A DNA stretch of 50,447 nucleotides from CBDHHC01 sp050633205. Its GTDB lineage: Bacteria > Pseudomonadota > Alphaproteobacteria > Rhizobiales > CBDHHC01. The stretch's first letter is position 1. The number at the start of each line of letters is the position of its first letter. Where the stretch lies: positions 1 through 50,447 of the forward strand of contig JBOEGA010000082.1 of NCBI GenBank assembly GCA_050633205.1, read 5' to 3'. The notes under the pieces are model-generated. The model had not been told where the DNA came from. It saw only the letters and a list, made by a program, of their open reading frames with translations, and searched no databases. The translations under genes and the position numbers were made by a program. Positions 24,255 through 33,076 of this stretch are shown here, piece by piece.

Positions 24255-25896
24255 AGACAGCCTCCTTGAATGGCCCCATGCCTACGCGACGGTAAGCCTG
24301 AAGGAAAGTTTCGCCTTCGTTACGGAGGCCTTTATAGGTTTCTACAAGTTTCTCGACGACGCCAACAACTTCTTCATATGAAAAGCCTGGGCCGATGATT
24401 TCACCGATAGAGGCTGTTTCATCGCCGCTACCGCCGAGTGTTACCTGATAATATTCCACGCCACGTTTTTCGAGGCCCAGAATTCCGATATGGCCTGCAT
24501 GGTGGTGTCCGCAGGCGTTGATGCAGCCCGAGATTTTTATTTTCAGCTCGCCAACATCTTTCTGGTTTTCAATATCAGCGAAACGCTTGCTCAGGTCCTG
24601 CGCTATTGGAATAGAACGGGCTGTTGCAAGTCCGCAATAATCCAGGCCCGGGCAGCAGATCATGTCCGTGATCAGGCCAAGGTTTCCGGTAGCAAGTTCC
24701 TTTTCAACCAGTGCCTGCCATACAGTGTACAGATCTGACTTTTTGACATCCGGCAGAACAAGGTTCTGTTCGTGAGTTACACGAATTTCGCTGTTGCCGA
24801 ATTTGTCTGCCAGTTCCGCAACGCGGTTCATTTGCTCGGTGCTGCAATCTCCAGGAATGCCGCCGATTGGTTTCAGAGAGATATTAACGATCGCATATCC
24901 ATCGATTTTGTGTTTTGCGACGTTTTTTTCCACCCATGATGCAAAGGCAGGGTCCTGCTGAAGCTTTGTTTCATATTCTGCAGGTGAAACAGAAAGTCCT
25001 TCATATTCAGGAGGTCTGAAGTATGCCTGAATACGCTCGATTTCTTCTCCAGGAAGAACAACTTCAGGAGCATCGATACGGGCATATTCAGCTTCAACCT
25101 GACGGGTGAATTCCTCTGCCCCCAACTCCATGACAAGGATTTTGATACGGGCTTTATATTTGTTATCGCGACGGCCGTGCAGGTTATATACGCGCATGAT
25201 GGCTTCGATATAAGAAAGGAGTTCTTTTTTCTCCAGCCATTTTCGTACGGTTACACCAACACATGGAGTTCGGCCGAGGCCACCGCCAACCATGACTTCA
25301 AAACCAACCTCACCAGCATCGTTTTTAACAAGCTTCAGGCCGATATCATGGAAGAGTACAGCGGCGCGATCTTCTTCTGCACCAGTAATTGCAATTTTAA
25401 ATTTGCGTGGCAGATAGCAGAATTCCGGATGCACAGTTGACCACTGGCGCATAAGCTCTGCATATGGACGCGGGTCTTCCAGCTCATCTGCAGCAACACC
25501 TGCCCACTGGTCTGTTGTTACGTTTCTTATGCAGTTACCACTGGTCTGAATACCATGCATTTCCACATCTGCCAGATGCTGAAGGATGTCCGGGGTTTCC
25601 TCCAGTTTTGGCCAGTTGAACTGCACGTTCTGACGTGTTGTGAAATGCGCATAACCGCGATCATATTTATCGGCGATGAAGGCCAGCTTTCTCATCTGAT
25701 TTGATGACAGCGTACCGTATGGAATTGCTATGCGCAGCATATATGCATGTAACTGCAAATACAGTCCGTTCATCAAACGGAGAGGTCTGAATTGCTCTTC
25801 GGTCAGCTCGCCTGACAGACGACGCTCGGTCTGGTAGCGGAACTGTGCAACTCTCTGGTTTACAAACTGTGCGTCAAACTGATCATATCTGTACAT
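24241..25896 (-). CDS. cysI: Siroheme [4Fe-4S] nitrite/sulfite reductase, CysI-like
   Basis: 551 residues. Two sulfite reductase repeats are present. The siroheme/[4Fe-4S] ligands are Cys415-x5-Cys421 (CPGLDYC) and Cys458-x3-Cys462 (SGCINACGHHH). TRQNVQFNWPKLEE (88-101) is the ferredoxin-type half, and NCIRNVTTDQWAG the substrate region. It reduces sulfite to sulfide with six electrons, or nitrite to ammonia; the two cannot be told apart by sequence reading. Its place behind cysG and DUF2849 and before DUF934 favours sulfite. No CysJ is adjacent, so the donor is probably ferredoxin. It could also finish nitrate assimilation, because no nirBD is seen here. Confidence 0.87.
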   Translation of the reverse strand: MYRYDQFDAQFVNQRVAQFRYQTERRLSGELTEEQFRPLRLMNGLYLQLHAYMLRIAIPYGTLSSNQMRKLAFIADKYDRGYAHFTTRQNVQFNWPKLEETPDILQHLADVEMHGIQTSGNCIRNVTTDQWAGVAADELEDPRPYAELMRQWSTVHPEFCYLPRKFKIAITGAEEDRAAVLFHDIGLKLVKNDAGEVGFEVMVGGGLGRTPCVGVTVRKWLEKKELLSYIEAIMRVYNLHGRRDNKYKARIKILVMELGAEEFTRQVEAEYARIDAPEVVLPGEEIERIQAYFRPPEYEGLSVSPAEYETKLQQDPAFASWVEKNVAKHKIDGYAIVNISLKPIGGIPGDCSTEQMNRVAELADKFGNSEIRVTHEQNLVLPDVKKSDLYTVWQALVEKELATGNLGLITDMICCPGLDYCGLATARSIPIAQDLSKRFADIENQKDVGELKIKISGCINACGHHHAGHIGILGLEKRGVEYYQVTLGGSGDETASIGEIIGPGFSYEEVVGVVEKLVETYKGLRNEGETFLQAYRRVGMGPFKEAVYAAN

Positions 25897-25968
25897 GAAC
25901 GTTCACCTTTAAAGTCCATCAATGAATCGAGGATCTTTTGAATTTTAAATTATTGCTTATGAAACGGG

Positions 25969-26283
25969 TTATACTGCGCTGTTCCAGATATCTTCGCGAA
26001 CGCTTGGGCCTGTGGCTCTCATATATTCGCGAAGGTGAACTGGCTTTATTTTATCGCCATCCTGCTCAATATCGACCAGGTATGGACCTATGACGATATT
26101 GGCGGCTTCGGCTTCCTCTCCTTTTTTCAGGAGATTATCCATATCTTCGTCCGAGGTCACGACGGCGGACTGGTTTACGTCACCAGTCCAGCTTCCATCA
26201 GCTTTCAGGAAGACAGCCAAGCCGTTTTTCAGATCATTTGCCGTTACGATTTTAGGCAAACCTTTTTTTAACTTTACCGCCAT
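25969..26283 (-). CDS. DUF2849 small protein of sulfite reduction operon
   Basis: 104 residues. KIVTANDLKNGLAVFLKADGSWTGDVNQSAVV and NIVIGPYLVDIEQDGDKIKPVHLREYMRATGPSVR are the two conserved blocks of DUF2849, a family found almost only between cysG and the sulfite reductase in alphaproteobacteria. Function unknown; an assembly or regulatory role is assumed. 30 bp after cysG and 72 bp before the reductase, so clearly in the operon. No signal peptide or membrane segment. Confidence 0.9.
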   Translation of the reverse strand: MAVKLKKGLPKIVTANDLKNGLAVFLKADGSWTGDVNQSAVVTSDEDMDNLLKKGEEAEAANIVIGPYLVDIEQDGDKIKPVHLREYMRATGPSVREDIWNSAV

Positions 26284-26313
26284 GGTCTCTAACTCACTTT
26301 ATGCTTTCAGTGC

Positions 26314-27765
26314 TTATGCCCTTTGGGGAACAGACTCTTTTGGGAGCGACAGGGGCACAACGTTTTCCTGTTTAAACTTCACGACTTTTCGGGGACGAGA
26401 CAGTCCGGCATGGGACCAGTCATTCCCGATAAATATTATTGCAGGGCCTTTTATACCAGCCTGCTCTACGCATATATCCAACTCATCAATATTTGTGGAA
26501 ACGGACTTCTCGTTTTTCAAGGTGCCATTTTCCACGATCACAACCGGCGTTGCAGGGTCTATGCCTGCATTTAACAGCTGCAGTTTTATTTCTCCGGAGT
26601 TTCTTACACCCATATAGACAGCGAATGCCTGACCTTCAGCGGCAAGCATACGCCAGTCATGTTCGGGAACTCCATCAACTGTTGCACCTGTCAGTATCGA
26701 GAACACCCGGTGATGCTCCCGCATTGTCAGTGGAAGCTCTACGGATGCCGCGCAAGCATGTGCTGCGGTTATTCCCGGAACTATTTCCACCTCAACTCCG
26801 TGAGGCTGTAAGGCCAGTAACTCTTCCGAAGCGCGACCAAATACGAATGGGTCTCCGCCTTTCAGGCGTGCAACGGTTTTACCTGCCAATGCTTCCCGTA
26901 ATAAAATACGGTTGATTTCCTTTTGCGGCGTTGTGTGAGCGCCGGGCTTTTTGCCTACGAATATTCTTTCTGCATCACGTCTTGCATATTCCAGTATTTC
27001 AGGGTTTACGAGACGGTCGATAACCAGCACATCTGCTGTCTGCATATGCTGCTGGGCCTTTAGTGTCAGCAGACCGGGATCTCCCGGACCACATCCAATT
27101 AATGCAACAGTGCCAATTTTCTGATCTGGCTCTACTGATGCTGCGACTTCCTCTTCGAGAACCGCTTTGGCTTCATCCTGTTTTCCTGCCAGAACCAGAC
27201 GTCTGAATTCGCCACCCAACAGGTTCTGCCAAACAATGCGCCGCTGACGGCCATCTTCAACCTTTTCAGCTATAAAATTCCGGAAGCTGTTGGCATATGC
27301 GGCCAGCGTTCCGTAATTTGCTGGCAACCAGGCTTCCAGTTTTGACTTTATCTCTCTTGCCAGAACCGGCGCAGTGCCTTCAGTTCCTATCGCTACTGTG
27401 ACCGGATCTCTATCAACAATTGCGGGCGTAATGAATGTACACAAATCCGGACGGTCAACAACGTTTACGGGGATATTCCGGGCCTGTGCTGCATGTGACA
27501 CGCGCTCGGCCAGATCATCTTCCTCGATAGCGGCATAAACCATACGGTAGCCGCTTAAATCCTGCTCAGAAAAGTCTTTATTGTGGACCTGAATTCGACC
27601 GCTTTGTTTCAAAGCCTCAATTTCAGGGACAATTTCGTGCGCGATCAGGTCAATAGACACATCAGTTTTTAGCAGAAGGCGCAATTTCTGTGCAGCCTGT
27701 TCGCCACCACCAACAATCAGAACCCTTGCTTCCTGCATGTCCATATAGACAGGAAAATACCTCAT
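26314..27765 (-). CDS. cysG: Siroheme synthase CysG
   Basis: 483 residues, full-length fusion. Residues 1-210 are the precorrin-2 dehydrogenase/ferrochelatase part (RVLIVGGGEQAAQKLRLLL, then FITPAIVDRDPVTVAIGTEGTAPVLAREIK). Residues about 217-460 are uroporphyrinogen-III C-methyltransferase: VALIGCGPGDPGLLTLKA, ARLKGGDPFVFGRASEE and GITAAHACAA are its hallmarks. It makes siroheme from uroporphyrinogen III for the reductase three genes on. The last 25 residues are an unconserved tail. First gene of the operon; a 465-bp region separates it from the divergent heparinase gene. Confidence 0.96.
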   Translation of the reverse strand: MRYFPVYMDMQEARVLIVGGGEQAAQKLRLLLKTDVSIDLIAHEIVPEIEALKQSGRIQVHNKDFSEQDLSGYRMVYAAIEEDDLAERVSHAAQARNIPVNVVDRPDLCTFITPAIVDRDPVTVAIGTEGTAPVLAREIKSKLEAWLPANYGTLAAYANSFRNFIAEKVEDGRQRRIVWQNLLGGEFRRLVLAGKQDEAKAVLEEEVAASVEPDQKIGTVALIGCGPGDPGLLTLKAQQHMQTADVLVIDRLVNPEILEYARRDAERIFVGKKPGAHTTPQKEINRILLREALAGKTVARLKGGDPFVFGRASEELLALQPHGVEVEIVPGITAAHACAASVELPLTMREHHRVFSILTGATVDGVPEHDWRMLAAEGQAFAVYMGVRNSGEIKLQLLNAGIDPATPVVIVENGTLKNEKSVSTNIDELDICVEQAGIKGPAIIFIGNDWSHAGLSRPRKVVKFKQENVVPLSLPKESVPQRA

Positions 27766-28230
27766 TAGTCAGACCACCTTTTATACTGGAATGTGCTGCA
27801 CTTATCCTCTGTACAGCAAATATTCTACCTTAAACCCATAATGGCCTGCAAAAAACGTGCCTTACTGGTATACCTTTCATCCGCACAATACAGCCGTAAA
27901 ATAGAATGTTTTTCTGGAAAAATCAATATATTCGTTATCATAACAAATATTTTTTCACAAAATCCTGTATTTTAGATAATATTTTCCTGCTTTTGAGCGG
28001 TGCATATATATATTTCAACGTCATTTACCAGTAATATGTAAATCGCTCAACAGATATTAGAAAAAGATGATACTCAGTAAATGATGATTTTTATCCCAAA
28101 TAGAGTGGTATCGTGCAGAAAATTAACGCAGTTTTCCACTTCTGCCTTAGTTTTGGGGCATATTTTCGTGGTCACACGAGAATGAGACCTGTATTGTTTT
28201 TGGGAATATGAAATTTTAGCTGGTGAACAG
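27766..28230. promoter_or_regulatory. Divergent promoter region of cysG and the heparinase gene, with a near-palindrome
   Basis: 465 bp of AT-rich DNA without a gene. TTCGTTATCATAACAAA (27931-27947) is a near-perfect dyad: 7 of 8 positions per arm agree around a central C. It lies 166 bp upstream of cysG and 284 bp from the heparinase start. It could bind a regulator of sulfur genes, but no family can be named. A short frame of 60 codons at 27793-27975 has no ribosome-binding site. Confidence 0.4.
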
Positions 28231-30045
28231 ATGACGTCAAATTATGTGGGTGAGGATACTGAAAGCTCCAGGCCTGTTAAGGAATTCCTTCACCGGTTAA
28301 CACTGGGGCGCCTGGTCAGAACGCCGTTTTACAGAATGCGTTTCGGGCCTTCGGCTGAACATCTCAAACTTATCCCCCAGGACCTGAGAACTGCTGATCC
28401 CAGCTTTACGACAGAGGTTTATCACGGACATTTTGGACTGGCCGGGGCTGTTGCTACGACAGAGGGGAAGTCTCCGTTCAGGCTGACACCGCCCAATCTG
28501 GCGTGGGAAGAAGAGCTGCACGGTTTTGGCTGGTTACGGCACTTTAATGCATCCAATAATGAGCAGGCCATTATTCAGGCCAAATCCCTCATCAGTGACT
28601 GGATCAAGACCTGCTCGCGCAAACGTGGTGTTGCCTGGCAGCCCTCCATTGTTTCGCGCCGGATTATTTCATGGATCTGTCATGTTGCTCCACTTCTTGA
28701 GGAAGAAGATCATTATTTCTATGACAAGGTTATGTGGAGCCTGACGCAGCAATTGCGTTATCTCTCAACCTTTTACCAGAATATCAAGGATGGTGAGCCG
28801 CGTATTACAGCATTGATGGCGCTCACTTTTGCCGGGCTTTGTGTTGGTGGACAGTCGCAGCTTCTGAAACTGCACCTTCCGAAACTCCGATACGAGCTGA
28901 GCAGACAGATACTGGAAGATGGCGGTCATATTTCACGGCATCCATGGGTTCCTGTGAATCTTATGTTTGATCTGCTTCCGCTGAAGCAATGCTTTGTTGC
29001 TCTTGATCTGGAGCCGCCAGATGAAATTCAGAATACGCTGAAACGTATTTCTCCCATGCTGCGCTTTCTCAGGCTTGGGGACGGTTATCTCGGGCGGTTT
29101 AATGGCATGACGGCTACCATGCCGGACAAGCTGGCGACGATATTGTCCTATGATGATTACAAGCTTACGATGAAAGGACAGGCAGAACACAGCGGTTACA
29201 GCCGGATTGAGATGAACAAAACTATTGTTGTGGCTGATACGGGTGCTCCGGTTGATGTGAGCATGAGTGGTGAGGCGCATGCGGGGTGTCTGTCTTTTGA
29301 GATGAGTTCGGGTGTGTATCCGATTGTTGTAAACTGTGGTGCGCCGGGACCTGCCAATCTGGACTGGCGGCTGACTGCCAGAACTACGCCTTTTCACTCA
29401 ACACTGAGTGTAAACAAGAATTCATCTGCCAGACTGATCAGCAGGAACTTTCTGGGCAAGACGCCGGACAGCTCTCTTCTGAAGGGACCGGACAATATTA
29501 CGGTTGAATGTTCGTCCGACCCTGACGAAGCAATGATTAATGCAAGCCATGATGGTTTTGCTACGCGGTATAACACGATTTACTCGCGCAAGATTTTGCT
29601 AAAGGAAAATGGGCGCCTGCTTGAGGGGCATGAGCATTTATGGCCTCAGGACAGTACGCCTTCGAAGCAGAAGAGATTTCCGTTTTCCCTGCATTTTCAT
29701 ATACATCCTGATGTGCAGGTGACTTATGCGGAAGACCGGCAGGGAGTTATTCTGACACTGGCAAATGGCGAGATCTGGACGTTTGCGACAACCAACCTTG
29801 TTCCTTCACTGGAAGAGACCATGTTTCTTGCTGACTATCGTGGCCCACGCCGATCATTGCAGATTGTATTGCGCGGTGTCTGCAACGCCAAGGCGAAATT
29901 TGTCTGGACCTTAACCAAGACACAGGATGCAGATGAAAATACAGCACCACTTCCGGTTCCAGACAAGACACCGGCCAGGCTGGCAAGGCTTCGCAAGAAA
30001 CTGATATTTATGGATCCGGATCAGGGCGAGGACGACTTTAACTGA
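28231..30045 (+). CDS. Heparinase II/III family protein
   Basis: 604 residues. The N-terminal helical toroid part includes FHRL-type start (FLHRLTLGRLVRTPFYRMRF) and FGWLRHFNA. The C-terminal beta-sandwich has RIEMNKTIVVADTGAP, HAGCLSFEMSSGVYPIVVNCG and the heparinase II/III block TPFHSTLSVNKNSSA. Alphaproteobacteria commonly carry this gene just before purH, as here. Despite the name, the substrate of these chromosomal versions is not established; action on a surface or matrix polysaccharide is likely. No signal peptide is seen at the ATG. A strong hairpin lies between it and purH. Confidence 0.85.
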   Translation: MTSNYVGEDTESSRPVKEFLHRLTLGRLVRTPFYRMRFGPSAEHLKLIPQDLRTADPSFTTEVYHGHFGLAGAVATTEGKSPFRLTPPNLAWEEELHGFGWLRHFNASNNEQAIIQAKSLISDWIKTCSRKRGVAWQPSIVSRRIISWICHVAPLLEEEDHYFYDKVMWSLTQQLRYLSTFYQNIKDGEPRITALMALTFAGLCVGGQSQLLKLHLPKLRYELSRQILEDGGHISRHPWVPVNLMFDLLPLKQCFVALDLEPPDEIQNTLKRISPMLRFLRLGDGYLGRFNGMTATMPDKLATILSYDDYKLTMKGQAEHSGYSRIEMNKTIVVADTGAPVDVSMSGEAHAGCLSFEMSSGVYPIVVNCGAPGPANLDWRLTARTTPFHSTLSVNKNSSARLISRNFLGKTPDSSLLKGPDNITVECSSDPDEAMINASHDGFATRYNTIYSRKILLKENGRLLEGHEHLWPQDSTPSKQKRFPFSLHFHIHPDVQVTYAEDRQGVILTLANGEIWTFATTNLVPSLEETMFLADYRGPRRSLQIVLRGVCNAKAKFVWTLTKTQDADENTAPLPVPDKTPARLARLRKKLIFMDPDQGEDDFN

Positions 30046-30134
30046 TATATCGATTTGATGCGTTACTCTGTCGATTGTCAGTTTGCTATGAATATATTAT
30101 AGATTACCCATAACCTCCTGAATCTAACGCAATC

Positions 30135-30183
30135 AAAAGCATTCCTTCGAGGAAACCTTCCGGGTTTCCCTGAAGAATGCTTT
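30135..30183 (+). terminator. Long hairpin just upstream of purH
   Basis: AAAGCATTC (30136-30144) pairs with GAATGCTTT (30175-30183), and GGAAACC (30151-30157) with GGTTTCC (30163-30169), with short mismatches between. It ends 20 bases before the purH ATG. It may end heparinase transcription or act in the purH leader. Confidence 0.6.
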
Positions 30184-30202
30184 ACTATTTGGAGTATGCC
30201 AG

Positions 30203-31795
30203 ATGACCCAAGATCAATTCCCTATTAAACGTGCCCTTATCTCTGTATCTGACAAAGAAGGCATTGAGGCTTTTGCGACTGCTCTGGCAGGCAAAGGTGT
30301 TGAGCTGATTTCGACGGGAGGCACAGCGAAGCTTCTGAAAGAGGCAGGACTTGATGTTAAAGATGTTTCCGAAATCACTGATTTTCCGGAAATGATGGAT
30401 GGGCGTGTAAAAACCCTGCATCCGAAAGTTCATGGCGGACTTCTGGCGGTTCGTGGCAATGCAGAACATCAGGCATCCCAGAAGGAGCACGGGATTGGTG
30501 ATATTGATCTGCTGGTGGTTAATCTTTATCCGTTTGAGAAGACAGTTGAAGCAAGAGCTGACTTTGATACCTGCATAGAGAATATTGATATTGGTGGTCC
30601 AGCAATGATCCGTGCGGCTGCCAAGAACCATGCAAGTGTTACTGTTATTGTTGAGCCCTCTGACTACACAGCATTGCTGCTGGAAATGAGCTCCAATGAT
30701 GGAATGACACGCAAGGAATTCAGAACAAAGATGGCTGCGAAAGCCTATGCACGTACGGCAGCTTATGATGCTGCCATCAGCACATGGTTTGCCAATGAGC
30801 TTGATGACCAGTCCCCTGACTATCGCAGTTTTTCCGGCAAGCTTTCGCAAAGTCTTCGTTATGGAGAGAACCCGCATCAGTGGGCTGCTTTTTATCACAG
30901 TACGCCTTCCAGATATGGCGTTGCAACCTCCCAGCAATTGCAAGGGAAAGAGCTTAGCTATAATAACCTGAATGATACGGATGCCGCTTATGAGCTGGCG
31001 GCAGAGTTTGATCCGAAAGTCAGCCCGGCAATTGCTATTATCAAACATGCCAATCCGTGCGGAGTGGCGCAAGGGTCGTCTCTGGTTGAGGCATATGCCA
31101 AGGCACTGAAGTGCGATCCTGAAAGTGCATTTGGGGGGATTGTTGCGGCGAACCAGATTCTGGATGCTGAAGCTGCTGCGGAAATTGTTAAAGTATTTAC
31201 AGAAGTGATTATTGCTCCTGATGCAACCGATGAAGCAAAAGCTATTATTGGGAAAAAGAAAAATCTTCGCCTGCTTCTGGCTGGCGGGTTGCCGGACCCC
31301 CGTGAGCCCGGTGTGATTACCAAGATGCTATCCGGTGGTTTTCTCCTGCAGGCACGGGACAATGGCTGTGTTGATGACCTTGATCTGAAGGTTGTTACCA
31401 AACGCCAGCCGACGGAACAGGAACTGGCTGACCTGAAATTTGCTTTCAAGGTCTGCAAGCACGTAAAATCGAATGCGATTATCTATGTTAAAGATGGTGC
31501 TACTGTTGGTGTTGGTGCAGGACAGATGAGCCGTGTTAACTCCTGCCGTATTGCTGCATGGAAAGCCCAGGAAGCTGCGAATAAAGCGGGTGAGGCAGAG
31601 AGTCTGGCCAAAGGTTCTGTTGTTGCATCTGATGCATTCTTCCCGTTTGCGGATGGATTACTAACCGCCGCAGAAGCCGGCGCAACAGCTGTTATTCAGC
31701 CAGGTGGTTCGGTCCGTGATGAGGAAGTGATTGCAGCGGCTGATGATGCCGGCCTTGCAATGGTTATGACTGGTATGAGGCATTTCAGGCATTAG
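30203..31795 (+). CDS. purH: Bifunctional AICAR formyltransferase/IMP cyclohydrolase
   Basis: 530 residues, the standard size. Residues 1-200 are the IMP cyclohydrolase (MGS-like) domain, with MDGRVKTLHPKVHGGLLAVR as its signature. The formyltransferase follows, with RYGENPHQ (219-226) and the catalytic Lys281-His282 in KHANPCGVA. It carries out the last two steps of purine synthesis to IMP in the cytoplasm. GGAG lies 9 bases before the ATG. A terminator hairpin follows at 31823-31847. Lone purine gene here, the usual alphaproteobacterial place downstream of heparinase. Confidence 0.98.
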   Translation: MTQDQFPIKRALISVSDKEGIEAFATALAGKGVELISTGGTAKLLKEAGLDVKDVSEITDFPEMMDGRVKTLHPKVHGGLLAVRGNAEHQASQKEHGIGDIDLLVVNLYPFEKTVEARADFDTCIENIDIGGPAMIRAAAKNHASVTVIVEPSDYTALLLEMSSNDGMTRKEFRTKMAAKAYARTAAYDAAISTWFANELDDQSPDYRSFSGKLSQSLRYGENPHQWAAFYHSTPSRYGVATSQQLQGKELSYNNLNDTDAAYELAAEFDPKVSPAIAIIKHANPCGVAQGSSLVEAYAKALKCDPESAFGGIVAANQILDAEAAAEIVKVFTEVIIAPDATDEAKAIIGKKKNLRLLLAGGLPDPREPGVITKMLSGGFLLQARDNGCVDDLDLKVVTKRQPTEQELADLKFAFKVCKHVKSNAIIYVKDGATVGVGAGQMSRVNSCRIAAWKAQEAANKAGEAESLAKGSVVASDAFFPFADGLLTAAEAGATAVIQPGGSVRDEEVIAAADDAGLAMVMTGMRHFRH

Positions 31796-31822
31796 TCCTG
31801 AAGAGAATTCCATAAATTGTGG

Positions 31823-31847
31823 AGGGATGGTTTTGTGAACCATCCCT
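31823..31847. terminator. Terminator hairpin after purH
   Basis: AGGGATGGTT (31823-31832) and AACCATCCCT (31838-31847) form a 10-bp stem with loop TTGTG. It lies 28 bp after the purH stop and before the convergent DUF1127 gene. Confidence 0.75.
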
Positions 31848-31913
31848 GCCATCCAGGGGGGATGAGGAGACTATGCGGTTCGTTCAAATATCTTAAACTT
31901 AGCCGCCCCCTCT

Positions 31914-32147
31914 CTAGTCCCGAGGCTCCGGGGTGTCCCAGAAGCTTCGGTTTACTTCTTTATGCACATCGGCTTTAGATAGACCAATATCCTTCAGCAT
32001 TCTGTCATCCAGTCTGCTGAGCTTATAACGCTCTCCCGCTACGTTCAGGCAATGTAAAAAAAGGTTAATGGAGTATTTAAAAAATTCCTTAACCCCGGTT
32101 AAAGACTGAGAATTTGCACAGTCCTGATGTCTTTCAATATATGCCAC
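31914..32147 (-). CDS. DUF1127 small protein
   Basis: 77 residues from a GTG with GAGGAGG 6 bases upstream. The C-terminal half YKLSRLDDRMLKDIGLSKADVHKEV is the DUF1127 (YjiS-like) motif. The N-terminal half is less conserved. In other alphaproteobacteria, small DUF1127 proteins affect phosphate and carbon metabolism and RNA turnover by binding partner proteins or RNA; what this one does is unknown. Monocistronic. The 262-bp region upstream contains a perfect inverted repeat. Confidence 0.85.
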   Translation of the reverse strand: MAYIERHQDCANSQSLTGVKEFFKYSINLFLHCLNVAGERYKLSRLDDRMLKDIGLSKADVHKEVNRSFWDTPEPRD

Positions 32148-32260
32148 GACAAACCTCCTCCTCTGTATGTTTGATCTCGTGAGCTGAATATAGGGGGACT
32201 TTCTTGATAATAAAAACTAATGTTTATTATATCTAGCATAAGAGGTCGTTATGAATTTAT

Positions 32261-32284
32261 CTATCTGGCCATATTGCCAGATAG
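32261..32284. promoter_or_regulatory. Perfect inverted repeat between divergent genes
   Basis: CTATCTGGC (32261-32269) and GCCAGATAG (32276-32284) are perfect 9-bp arms around CATATT. Both flanking genes start away from it, so it is more likely an operator than a terminator. No regulator gene is adjacent. Confidence 0.5.
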
Positions 32285-32409
32285 TTCAAAGAGTTAGCTT
32301 CTAAACTCCGACAAACTGCATAATGCTTCCCACTTTGCCTTCTAAATTCTTGGCGAAAAGTGCAAAATCACTTATTATTATGGAATGGGTTAATTCTGCG
32401 GGGGCAATC

Positions 32410-32937
32410 ATGACAGATAATAATCAATCACCAAAAGAAAACGCACCTTCCAATGTTGAGAAAGCAATCGGGGTTATTTTTGCTTTTATGATTTTTGCGC
32501 TGATTTCCTATACCATTGTAGGCGGGGTGAAAATTGAGAAAGAAAAACTGCCGCTGCTATATGTCATGATATCCCTTATGGCAGGTGCTGTTGTTTCAAC
32601 AATACCGGGCTTTCTGAATATTGATTACTCTGGCAAGGGCATGACATTACGTGCTGCAGGCGGGGCAGCGGCATTTGTACTGGTGTTTGCCGCTTTGACA
32701 GAAATGGAAACTCCCCCCAGTTCGGAGAAGAAAAGCACCACCCCGGTAACAACCACTTCGACCAAGTCTCTCACGTTCAAAGCGACTTCATACTGCTCAA
32801 TGACCAATGTCTATGGCTTTGGTTTTAATGACAATGTTACCAGTGCCCAGCAACTGGCCATCCAGAACTGTGTTGCCCGTGGCGGTATTCCGAACTGTTG
32901 TGCGAACAGCATTCGGGTTGAACAAGTGCAGAAGTAA
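32410..32937 (+). CDS. Small membrane protein with Cys-rich C-terminal domain
   Basis: 175 residues from the ATG at 32410; GGGG lies 5 bases upstream, and the in-frame extension to 32323 does not look coding. Two or three hydrophobic segments (about 19-42, 48-65, 80-95) are followed by a Ser/Thr/Pro-rich linker. The end has four cysteines (CSMTNVYGFGFND, ALIQNC-type NC, NCCANS). The spacing and the AQQLAIQNC phrase recall DUF4189-like domains in which cysteines form disulfides outside the cytoplasm. Function unknown. Confidence 0.6.
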   Translation: MTDNNQSPKENAPSNVEKAIGVIFAFMIFALISYTIVGGVKIEKEKLPLLYVMISLMAGAVVSTIPGFLNIDYSGKGMTLRAAGGAAAFVLVFAALTEMETPPSSEKKSTTPVTTTSTKSLTFKATSYCSMTNVYGFGFNDNVTSAQQLAIQNCVARGGIPNCCANSIRVEQVQK

Positions 32938-33076
32938 CCAGCTTTTTTTATTTTCTACGGGCTTATCCACGCTGGTAATTTGATTCTGATCCGGAGGATA
33001 AGGAAACACCTCCCAATCTATTGTCATCGTCTGGCGTGGTGCTGTGGAGCGCCAAAAAAAGCAATGTAGCCCGTGC

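Noticed and set aside
30185..31072. 295-codon open frame antisense to purH
   Set aside because: It mirrors the codon structure of purH, starts within it, and has no recognisable domain.
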